A stretch of DNA of 64,000 nt from Acidobacteriota bacterium (lineage in GTDB: Bacteria; Acidobacteriota; Blastocatellia; Pyrinomonadales; Pyrinomonadaceae), in the NCBI GenBank assembly GCA_019639175.1, contig JAHBSK010000006.1, positions 60,709-124,708 on the forward strand, read 5' to 3'. The position numbers and the translations under genes are program-made. Shown here piece by piece: positions 36,030 to 43,870 of the stretch (position 1 is the first letter of the stretch; every line of letters begins with the position of its first letter). The notes under the pieces are model-generated. The model was not told the origin of the DNA and searched no databases. It was given only the letters and a program-made list of their open reading frames with translations.

Positions 36030-36944
36030 TTACGTCTTTCTTCGAGGCCTTTTTTATAAACAAGACCTGACTACTCAATCATTTTTCCAACCGATAGATA
36101 TACCGATAGATAAACTAATCCATCGATGGGAAAACACTCCGATAAATTTCAGACTGTAACAAATTAGCTGGGTCGGCTAAGTCAAATAAAAATTGCAAAT
36201 AATATATGAACTGTTAGCGATAAAGTCAAGCTGTATATTTCATGTTTCTTATAACATCATAACGCAGAGCAACGAAGTGGATAATTCATAAACAGAAAAC
36301 GGTGGTCGTCGGGAACGTGAGATATAAGGCAGAAACAGGAATGGGCTACTGTGGGGAAGACCGTCGTAATGAATGTGCGGAAATCATGATAAGTATCGTA
36401 ATGTCGTATCTGATACGATCTTATTTGTTACGGGTTCAACGCTGAACTGGGAGAGTACCAACTGTCGGGCCGACATTCTCACTAGGATAAGGTGTTCGAA
36501 CAGGTAGACCGATTGAACTTCCAGGCACCTTAAACCATTTTACGGTTCCATCCGATAGAAATTTTCCGGTGAAAATGTCCCGGCTGTTGATCCTTCTATT
36601 GAAGGTCCACGAGATGCGTTCGCCATAGTTCCCGAATTCCCATACGAATACGAAAGTTCCCAGATCTCAAACGGATTGTAATTATGAACACAGGTTTCAC
36701 CTGGCGGGGCAAGGGCCACGATGCCTGGCACCAAAAAAATAACGGGAAAACGAAATACATTGCTGATTTAGGCATTTCTAATAAACTCAATCACGAATTG
36801 GCCTTAGAAAGAAGATAAATGAGCGTTTACCTATACCGTACCAGTTATGATCTTAATCTTTCTGCTGAGGTTGCCGGATCTGAGTCCGACACTACTCTAT
36901 TCATCGAAAACATTGTAGCTGGAACAAAAGGATTCTCAATATTG
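36030..36944. other. AT-rich non-coding region with a decayed gene fragment
   Basis: About 915 bases without an intact gene. The first 400 bases are AT-rich leader sequence for the RHS gene, with clustered CCGATAGA-type direct repeats near 36090-36150. From 36436 to about 36668 on the minus strand a readable fragment remains (GTFVFVWEFGNYGERISWTF, then SDGTVKWFKVPGSSIGLPV, stop at 36436-36438); upstream its homologous-looking sequence continues in another frame (CVHNYNPFEIWELSYSYGN), so a frameshift or decay is likely. The fragment is not recognised. Confidence 0.45.
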
Positions 36945-38042
36945 TCAATAGGCTTCAATACGTTGAGCCAATTCTCGACGTTGGTCACTAGGGAGACGAG
37001 GAAATAAAAATTCACTTAGCTCAATCGATAGAAATAATTGATTGCCACGAAACTCGACATTATGAAAATTTAAGCCGCAACCGAAAAGTAGTGCCGCTTT
37101 ATCTGCCGTGCAATAAGCCAGCGGCTCTTCCCCGACCTGTTTGGCAAGCGCTTGGAATGCAAGATAGAACATTAAACCGCGCATATCGGACAGAACATTA
37201 TAAGCCCTTTCATCCGTGTATGGTCCCCCTCTCAGTTTTAACAGCTCACGCGCGGCATTATAGCCCGAAACCTTTGGATCTTCGTACAAACACGAAAGCG
37301 AAGCTAATAGCGGTAGAGATCTAAAGGATAAACCATTATCTGCGGCCATAGTTAAAATTTCGTCACAAACGCTTTGAAGGCTATTTTCTGAAACATTTTC
37401 ACGGATCAAAGGAGCTACTCCTTTTAGAAACTCTGTCTCTTCCGCGTGAAACTCAAGAACGTCCGTCATAGTTTCAAATGCCGCCTCAAAATGCGCATCT
37501 CGGTATACAATGATTTTCGCATTTGGAAACAGACTTCGAATTATCTCAACGGCTTCTTCATAAGAACTCTTAAATTCCGCCAAATCGGGGATCGTCCGCC
37601 TATTCGACTCAAACGCATAGAGGAACGGACTGATATGAGTCCTATCATCCGGTATCATTTGTAGCCACCAATCGGCATTTGCATAGAGTTCGCGGGGATT
37701 TCCTCTGGAAATCTGCTGGATATAACCAATTACGTTCCGATCAAAGAGATAAGCTGGCGGATTAACAAGCGAGGGCGGCAACCATCCGCCTTCGACCAAC
37801 GCATAAACCGGAAGATCTCGGTGAAAGTCGATCGGCATCGTAAAGCGACCGCTCTCCTCCTTTTTTATCTCTCCATTTGGAGCACAAATTTCGATTTCTA
37901 TCGCGTCTGCTTTAATTTCATACAAGTTAGTTCTGTTATTATGGGCAGTGACAAAATCTTGGCATGTTAAAGGAATAAATCGCTGCGGCACAAAAGTCAC
38001 CGTTTCACCCGAAGGATTTTGAAATCTCATTACCAGGTTCAT
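36945..38042 (-). CDS. Unknown protein divergent from the Argonaute operon
   Basis: A 365-aa soluble protein I do not recognise. The N-terminal 65 residues are beta-rich (VTFVPQRFIPLTCQDFVTAHN, IEIEICAPNGEI). The central and C-terminal parts are helical. PAYLFDRNVIGYIQQI near residues 96-111 has the look of the first acidic strand of a PIN-like fold (LxDRNV), and acidic residues in the helices that follow (SSYEEAVEI, ETEFLKGV) could complete it; this is a weak pattern match. It is separated by 135 bases from the divergent Argonaute operon and has its own TATAAT at 38093-38098 (minus strand). It may belong to the same defence module. Confidence 0.6.
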   Translation of the reverse strand: MNLVMRFQNPSGETVTFVPQRFIPLTCQDFVTAHNNRTNLYEIKADAIEIEICAPNGEIKKEESGRFTMPIDFHRDLPVYALVEGGWLPPSLVNPPAYLFDRNVIGYIQQISRGNPRELYANADWWLQMIPDDRTHISPFLYAFESNRRTIPDLAEFKSSYEEAVEIIRSLFPNAKIIVYRDAHFEAAFETMTDVLEFHAEETEFLKGVAPLIRENVSENSLQSVCDEILTMAADNGLSFRSLPLLASLSCLYEDPKVSGYNAARELLKLRGGPYTDERAYNVLSDMRGLMFYLAFQALAKQVGEEPLAYCTADKAALLFGCGLNFHNVEFRGNQLFLSIELSEFLFPRLPSDQRRELAQRIEAY

Positions 38043-38092
38043 AAGTCAATAAAAAGCAAAAAGTCATTAGACATCGGAATCGGCATGTCTTT

Positions 38093-38169
38093 ATTATAGC
38101 TACGAATTCGAACTAGAGCGACCATCTTTATTCTAGGTTCATGTCTAGTTAAAAAAATTGTAGTATAAT
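38093..38169. promoter_or_regulatory. Divergent -10 elements between the Argonaute operon and its neighbour
   Basis: Two TATAAT hexamers face outward: 38093-38098 on the minus strand, about 50 bases before ATG 38042, and 38164-38169 on the plus strand, eight bases before ATG 38178. The plus-strand element predicts transcription starting one or two bases before the ATG, so the Argonaute operon mRNA may be leaderless. No clear -35 hexamers are seen and no ribosome binding site precedes ATG 38178. Confidence 0.5.
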
Positions 38170-38177
38170 ATTCGTTA

Positions 38178-40031
38178 ATGAAACAATTTCTCGCAGCCGA
38201 ATTGAAAAGTAGAGTAGATTTTGGGCTCATTACCATTAGAGAGGATGAGTCTCAGGCTGTATTAAAGCGCCTTCCCACCAAAGCTCTGTACAAGGGAAAG
38301 CAGACTTATTCAATATCAACCCTCCTGACCTCCAATGGCGACGAGTATGTGATTGCTTCCGTTCGATGTTTAGAACAGGGAAATCAACAGGCCCAATCCG
38401 TGGCTCAACGACTTATCGACGACTTAGATCCGCAGTGGCTCCTTTTGGTGGGAATCGCGGGTTGTATTCCCGACCCGGACTATACGTTGGGCGACGTTAT
38501 TTTAGCTTCTCGACTTCATGACTTTTGTGTTTCGGCGAGATTTGAAAACGGTGCATCCCAATTCAACGTTCGAGGGGGGCCAATGCACCCGGATGTGCAA
38601 AACCTACTTGCGTCCTTGCCATTCATTGAGCCGCTACTTGGGAAGTGGAATACCGCACGGAGAATTGGCTCAGAAAGGCCCAAAACAAAACTGCAAACGG
38701 ATAACTTTTATGGCGATGATGCATGGCAGGATAAGACGCGAACTAGCCTTAAAAGGTACTTTGGTCCGAAGAGCAAAAGAAAAATCCCGAAGGTTCTCAC
38801 AGGGTCGGTTGCATCAAGCGACACTTTGGTTAAGGATACAGATCTGGTCAAAGAGTGGCAACAATCGGCGCGACATGTGGCTGGAGTCGAAATGGAGTTA
38901 GCCGGTGTGTATCAGGCAGCCCATGACGCACAGAAACCGGTGCTTGCTATTCGCGGCATAAGCGACGTCGTCGGATTTAAGCGTTCACCAGAATGGACGG
39001 AATATGCTTGCCATACTGCGGCATCGGTAGCGGCAGCCCTACTGAAGTTCCGACCTATCAATCCGATAGGGACCGGTATTGGAGCTGCTAGCACGGACGA
39101 CGAGGTTTCCGCTCCCCTTACCATCTCACCGGCATTTGTGCAGGTACCCCGCGATGTTTCGCCGCTTTCCAGGAACGAAACGCTTTACACAAACCTCTTG
39201 CCGGTGACGTTTTTTCCCGACAAGATTTATATTGTCAATACTACGGCGACCAGCCGATCCGATGTTTGGAATCTTCTTCGCGACAAAGTAGAACACCCGC
39301 CTGATGACTGGGTTTATCATGGCAAGACGTTATACGCTTTTCACGATTTCGGCGACCTGATGTGGGAAAAGATTGTCGATTCAAATGAGGTAGAACTACT
39401 CGATACTTCAAACTGGTCAGATACCTTCGATGTCGCCGCAACTAATATTTTTATCGAGCTTTTAAAAGGGTGCCTACGTCAGATGGGCCGCACGCTCGAC
39501 CTTTCCTATCGCCATAAGAAACCTCTCCGATTCTTGTATTATTCCCCTACTGAAGACCTGTCTCCCAGAACTGTCGTGACGATGAGTCTTCGGAGAAAAG
39601 GGACGCATACGGTATTCAGTCCGTATACGAACAGAAAAAACGGCGAGGTCATGTATTATCGCCATCACGCGTTTCGGTTTGAATTCGAGAAGATTGAATC
39701 AAAGTGGCACCTGCAGATCTCGCCGACCTACCACTACACATGGAATGGCTATCGGGTATATTGGTATTACGAGGACTTAATCAGCGGGATAAAAAGGCTT
39801 GAGAATAATGAAGCCGTTTTTAGACAGGTTCTATTCTGGGCAGAAGTCCTAAAAAGTGGAGCTCCAAAACTGCTCGAAGCTGCCGGTGCAGGGTATGACC
39901 ATCTACGTTTTGGAGAACTACTTAAGTTCACATCTCCCTTTGGGGTAGTTGATCAGGCGTGGGCCAAGAAGGAAATAGCAGGAAATCGCGCTGCCAGTCA
40001 TGGACAAGGAGGCCTCCTTTTTGAACGATGA
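38178..40031 (+). CDS. Nucleoside-phosphorylase-like effector fused to an APAZ-like region
   Basis: A 617-aa two-domain protein. Residues 1-300 follow the phosphorylase/nucleosidase fold: LLLVGIAGCIPDPDYTLGDVILAS (88-111), the VEMELAGVYQ helix near 240 and VLAIRGISDVVG near 260, all motifs of the AMN/MTA-nucleosidase superfamily. Residues 330-610 are different: DKIYIVNTTATSRSDVWNLL, then GKTLYAFHDFGDLMW, then RHHAFRFEFEKIESKWHLQISPTYHYTWNG. This resembles the APAZ regions that pair with short Argonautes. The stop overlaps the Argonaute start (ATGA). Inference: the phosphorylase-like part is a toxic nucleoside- or nucleotide-cleaving effector released when the Argonaute finds its target. APAZ assignment is from pattern only. 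Confidence 0.72.
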   Translation: MKQFLAAELKSRVDFGLITIREDESQAVLKRLPTKALYKGKQTYSISTLLTSNGDEYVIASVRCLEQGNQQAQSVAQRLIDDLDPQWLLLVGIAGCIPDPDYTLGDVILASRLHDFCVSARFENGASQFNVRGGPMHPDVQNLLASLPFIEPLLGKWNTARRIGSERPKTKLQTDNFYGDDAWQDKTRTSLKRYFGPKSKRKIPKVLTGSVASSDTLVKDTDLVKEWQQSARHVAGVEMELAGVYQAAHDAQKPVLAIRGISDVVGFKRSPEWTEYACHTAASVAAALLKFRPINPIGTGIGAASTDDEVSAPLTISPAFVQVPRDVSPLSRNETLYTNLLPVTFFPDKIYIVNTTATSRSDVWNLLRDKVEHPPDDWVYHGKTLYAFHDFGDLMWEKIVDSNEVELLDTSNWSDTFDVAATNIFIELLKGCLRQMGRTLDLSYRHKKPLRFLYYSPTEDLSPRTVVTMSLRRKGTHTVFSPYTNRKNGEVMYYRHHAFRFEFEKIESKWHLQISPTYHYTWNGYRVYWYYEDLISGIKRLENNEAVFRQVLFWAEVLKSGAPKLLEAAGAGYDHLRFGELLKFTSPFGVVDQAWAKKEIAGNRAASHGQGGLLFER

Positions 40032-41521
40032 ACGTTGACTTGCTTACACCCGAACCACAACTGGAGTTTGCGAACGGCGGACTTTGCCACGATATCCGTT
40101 TCGGAATCGGACACTTTGGAACATACGACTCGACGAGTGAGAAACCGCGCGAAATAAAGCTAGGAATTATTGGAAGTAACGAAACCATTGATTCGCTAAC
40201 CGAATGGCTCGACGATTGCAGAGGCGAAATTGCGGCCAAGAAAAGTAATCAACCGAATCTATTTCCTCCTTTTCCCGGATTTGCGCCGGAACACAGCTTT
40301 CGCTCCAGACTTACATGGGACGACAGCACACTCCGAGCAGTACATTTTAGCCAAAAACCAGCAACCAGAAGGGCTGATTTCAACAAAATTCTTGAAGATA
40401 CGGCGCGTTTGTATACCGAGGAAATTGCCCATATTCTCGACAAATCGGATGTGAGCGTAATCGTCTGCGCTCTGCCTATGGAACAACTCAAGGCCACAAC
40501 CGCCGCCTATATGGCCTCGTATCTCGAAGACGATCTTAAATCAGACTCGGACGCCGAGACCCAGGATGACAAAGACAATAAAGGACAGGAGGTTGTTCAG
40601 GCGCTGTATGACTTTCACGACTATCTTAAGGCTGAGTCCCTGGCTTTTCGCGTCCCCATTCAGATTGTGCTTCCTGCGACATATGACGAGACCAAGCAGG
40701 CAGCACAAAAGAAGATATTTAACCGCGACCAGCAGGATGAAGCAACTCGGGCCTGGAATTTCCATACGGCTCTTTACTACAAGGCAAGAGGGGTTCCATG
40801 GCGAATGGTCCGACAACCCCACGACCTAACCACCTGCTATCTCGGAATCAGTTTTTTCAACACACTTGATCGCGAGAAGCTCTATGCAAGTTCGGCTCAG
40901 GTTTTTAATGAACGCGGAGAAGGGATTGTAGTTCGTGGAGGTATCGCATACAAAGATAAGGACGACCGCCAGGTGCATTTAGATGAGGAAGGGGCCAATA
41001 CGATTACGAGCAACGCCCTACAGAAGTATTTTGACGAGCATAATAACTATCCGGCTCGAATCGTGCTTCATAAAACATCGTCATTTACCGAACAAGAACT
41101 TTTCGGATTTGGTAAAGCCTTTGAAGAAAAAGGAATAAAGAACATTGACTATGTTCACGTAAGGGAGTCACATACAAAGCTTTTTAGAACGATGAGTTAT
41201 CCGCCGCTCCGTGGAACTCTTTGGCAGCATGAGGACAAGAAAGGAATTCTCTACACGAAGGGGAGCGTCCCTTTTTATGAGACTTATCCAGGGAAATATC
41301 CGCCAGGAACAATTTATATCGATTCGACCCACGCACAGCGAAGCTTTCGGGAAATAGCGACGGAGATCTTCGCATTGACGAAAATGAATTGGAATAGCAC
41401 ACGGTTTGATCAGAAGGTTCCCATTACGCTAAAGGCATCACGAGAGGTTGGTGACATTCTCAAGTACGTCAAAAATACTGATTCGCTGTCTATACCACCT
41501 CACTACCGGTTCTATATGTGA
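40028..41521 (+). CDS. Short prokaryotic Argonaute (MID-PIWI), probably catalytically inactive
   Basis: A 497-aa protein, the usual size of short pAgo. The start LEFANGGLCHDIRFGIGHFGTYD followed by REIKLGIIGSNETIDSLTEWL is the characteristic pAgo opening. The MID part contains VPIQIVLPATYDE and a helix with KARGVPWRMVRQ. The PIWI part has CYLGISFFNT, where catalytic Argonautes carry an Asp after GI, then ARIVLHKTSSFTEQELFGFGKAFEEKG, and the closing STHAQRSFREIATEIFALTKMNWN. The missing Asp indicates a guide-target sensor without slicing, as in other short pAgos. Translational coupling to the effector gene supports a heterodimer. The gene ends the cargo module. Confidence 0.88.
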   Translation: MNVDLLTPEPQLEFANGGLCHDIRFGIGHFGTYDSTSEKPREIKLGIIGSNETIDSLTEWLDDCRGEIAAKKSNQPNLFPPFPGFAPEHSFRSRLTWDDSTLRAVHFSQKPATRRADFNKILEDTARLYTEEIAHILDKSDVSVIVCALPMEQLKATTAAYMASYLEDDLKSDSDAETQDDKDNKGQEVVQALYDFHDYLKAESLAFRVPIQIVLPATYDETKQAAQKKIFNRDQQDEATRAWNFHTALYYKARGVPWRMVRQPHDLTTCYLGISFFNTLDREKLYASSAQVFNERGEGIVVRGGIAYKDKDDRQVHLDEEGANTITSNALQKYFDEHNNYPARIVLHKTSSFTEQELFGFGKAFEEKGIKNIDYVHVRESHTKLFRTMSYPPLRGTLWQHEDKKGILYTKGSVPFYETYPGKYPPGTIYIDSTHAQRSFREIATEIFALTKMNWNSTRFDQKVPITLKASREVGDILKYVKNTDSLSIPPHYRFYM

Positions 41522-41709
41522 AGTTCTCATTCTTGGGATTTGCAGCCTAGACCGAGCGACGCTTAACTTTGTCCATCCCAAACCTTTCGACCTAAAGATC
41601 CTCGAAACACGATTCACGCATGATTTTGCCCCTACGTAGAAGTTGCTGTAAAACCAGATGCAAATCTGTGAAAAATAAGTGGCAGACAGTTCATAGGAAA
41701 AGAACAAGA

Positions 41710-42873
41710 ATGATGGCGACCTGTTACAAGAGGGTTTCGAAGAAACACCCTTGTCGTATCTGCGGAAAACCGGATTGGTGCAGCACGACTGCTTCGGAAA
41801 CCGTATCTTTCTGCGCCCGATCAACTCTCAACGCGGACCGGATTAGTCGTTATGGTTGGGGTGTTTATTACAATCAGAATTCTGATAGTGATTTCACACC
41901 ACCTTTCTACCATTCTTTCACTCGAAAGAAACGCACCATTTCAAGAGTCGCGATTGCATCGGCACCGATAAGAGATCGAGTTTACCGGAAACTGATTGGA
42001 TTCGCACCTGCGTTAAACAACTCCAGGATCTTAGACGGGCGAGGTGGACTTCGAGAACGCGGCATATCAGACGATTTGCGATATGGAAGTCTGCCGAAGA
42101 TCGTAAATAAACGCCAAATTTTGGTTGAGCGGCTTATCAGAGAGTTGGCAAAAGAGGAGCCGAGTATTTCCCTTAAAGGAATACCCGGATTTTGGAAAAA
42201 CGAAGGCGGCGAATGGCGTCTTTGGAGTAGGTTCAATTCGAGTGACGATCTTATGCTGATCCCGTTTGTTGGAAGAGACGGACTTATCCAGGCCTGCCAG
42301 ATCCGATTCATGAAATATATTGAAGGCAGATCGGGAAACTATGTGTGGCTTTCTTCCGCGAAAGAACGAATGGGATGCGGGCCGGGATCGCCGCTCCATC
42401 ACGCCCGTCCAGGTGATTGTCTTGACAAACCCGTTCTCGTGACCGAAGGTGCATTGAAAGCTGCCACGACGCAAAGATTTCTGACTGACAGGTATATCGT
42501 TGGAAACAGCGGTGTCGCGACCGCTCACGGTGAGATCGTCAAGACCGCCCGACGAAAGCCGCTGGAGATAGCCTTTGACAATGACAGCTATACCAATCCG
42601 CAGGTCGCACGGGCGCTGGCGGCGCTCGTTAGGCTCCGACGTTCAGATGAAGTCCGCTACAACTACAATGAAAAAGTCCGAATCGTAACCTGGGACAGAT
42701 CGATCAAAGGAATAGATGAGGCTCTCTTGACCAGGGCCTTGCTTCAATACCTGACCGTTTCAGAATGGCTGAAACAGCTTAGTCCCGAGTGCTTCGACCA
42801 GGCGGGCGAGCAACTCTCACTTCAGGACAGAAAAGAAGCGGCTGGCAGGTTGCGTTATGAATCGATCCAATGA
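41710..42873 (+). CDS. Primase-like protein with DUF3854/toprim-type region
   Basis: A 387-aa protein. An N-terminal zinc-binding motif (HPCRICGKPDWC, residues 11-22, then FCARS) is followed by a region containing GIPGFWKNEGGEWRLW and LMLIPFVGRDGLIQACQIR, and a toprim-like section KPVLVTEGALKAATTQRFL plus PLEIAFDNDSY. This is the order seen in DUF3854 and plasmid or phage primase-like proteins, which would make or handle primers. ATG 41710 is taken because the longer frame adds a basic, unsupported extension; AGGAAAAG lies upstream. The C-terminus overlaps the methylase gene by 17 bases. The 188 bases before it hold no other gene. Confidence 0.75.
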   Translation: MMATCYKRVSKKHPCRICGKPDWCSTTASETVSFCARSTLNADRISRYGWGVYYNQNSDSDFTPPFYHSFTRKKRTISRVAIASAPIRDRVYRKLIGFAPALNNSRILDGRGGLRERGISDDLRYGSLPKIVNKRQILVERLIRELAKEEPSISLKGIPGFWKNEGGEWRLWSRFNSSDDLMLIPFVGRDGLIQACQIRFMKYIEGRSGNYVWLSSAKERMGCGPGSPLHHARPGDCLDKPVLVTEGALKAATTQRFLTDRYIVGNSGVATAHGEIVKTARRKPLEIAFDNDSYTNPQVARALAALVRLRRSDEVRYNYNEKVRIVTWDRSIKGIDEALLTRALLQYLTVSEWLKQLSPECFDQAGEQLSLQDRKEAAGRLRYESIQ

Positions 42874-43846
42874 ACCGAGGAGCGACATTTTCACGCTTGT
42901 CAGGCAAATTGCCGCCATCATCGATGCAGGGAAGAAAAAGATCACAAACCGGGAACTTCTTCACCTGTGTGCCGCGTCCGGGATTCCGAGTTTGTCAAAC
43001 GACACGCATCTGTGCCACGAGATCGCTGAGGTCGCAATAAATCACCTTATCTGTTCCAAATACGGGGAAGATCTCCTCAGTTCGGTCGATCCGGCAGCGG
43101 CTTGCGCGGAAACTCTTCGACCGCTCCAGGGATGCCTTCCGACGCAATCCTGGCGAAGCGAAACCCAGATCACCTTTCAGCAATTTTCCACTCCGGCGTC
43201 TATCGCCTACCTTGCCGCATATCTTCTCAACCTTACCGACACAGACACGGTTCTTGAACCATCGTGCGGCACAGGCAGCCTTGCAGTTTGGGCTTTGTTG
43301 GCGGGTTCGACGGTGGTAAGTAACGAGATCGATCCGCGACGACGTGACCTTGCGGCTCTGGTTGGGCTTAATCCTACCGGACATGACGCCGAGTTCATTG
43401 ACGATCTTTTGCCGGAGAGTGTCGTTCCTAGTGTCATCCTTGCCAATCCGCCGTTCTCATCGAGCGGCGGACGTGTTGAACGGAACCAAAGCAAGTTCGG
43501 TTTTCGTCATGTCGAGTCCGCTCTGAGGAGGCTTGCACCGGGCGGCAGGTTCGCGTTCATCCTTGGCGAAAGCGGTTCTCCGAACAGGATTTCGGGAAGA
43601 AGATTCTGGCAATCGCTTAAGCCAAATATTCAAGTCTCCGCCGCTATCGAATTACCCGGCAGCGAATACTACCGAAACGGCACGACCGTGCGTGTCACAC
43701 TGCTGATCGGTAACAAGCTATCGGGGCAGGAATTGGGATCTGCGGCAATGGTCAACGATCCCGTAACTATTTCCGCCTCATCTGTCGAAGACGCATTTCG
43801 TCAGGTTCTTGCTAAAGACCTGCGGTTCCAGCCGACCGCGAAATAA
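42857..43846 (+). CDS. N6-adenine DNA methylase-like protein
   Basis: A 329-aa class I SAM-dependent methyltransferase. Motif I is VLEPSCGTGSLAVWAL (near residue 130-145), followed by VSNEIDPRRRDLAA (motif II), and motif IV is VILANPPFSS (near 198-207), the NPPF signature of N6-adenine methylases. No specificity domain is present; the N-terminal 110 residues are helical. It overlaps the primase-like gene and precedes the helicase by 24 bases. This pairing with a Strawberry-notch helicase occurs on plasmids and phages, and the methylase may mark the element's DNA against host restriction; that role is inferred. Confidence 0.85.
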   Translation: MNRSNEPRSDIFTLVRQIAAIIDAGKKKITNRELLHLCAASGIPSLSNDTHLCHEIAEVAINHLICSKYGEDLLSSVDPAAACAETLRPLQGCLPTQSWRSETQITFQQFSTPASIAYLAAYLLNLTDTDTVLEPSCGTGSLAVWALLAGSTVVSNEIDPRRRDLAALVGLNPTGHDAEFIDDLLPESVVPSVILANPPFSSSGGRVERNQSKFGFRHVESALRRLAPGGRFAFILGESGSPNRISGRRFWQSLKPNIQVSAAIELPGSEYYRNGTTVRVTLLIGNKLSGQELGSAAMVNDPVTISASSVEDAFRQVLAKDLRFQPTAK

Positions 43847-43870
43847 ACAGCCCTTACAACCGAAAAAACT

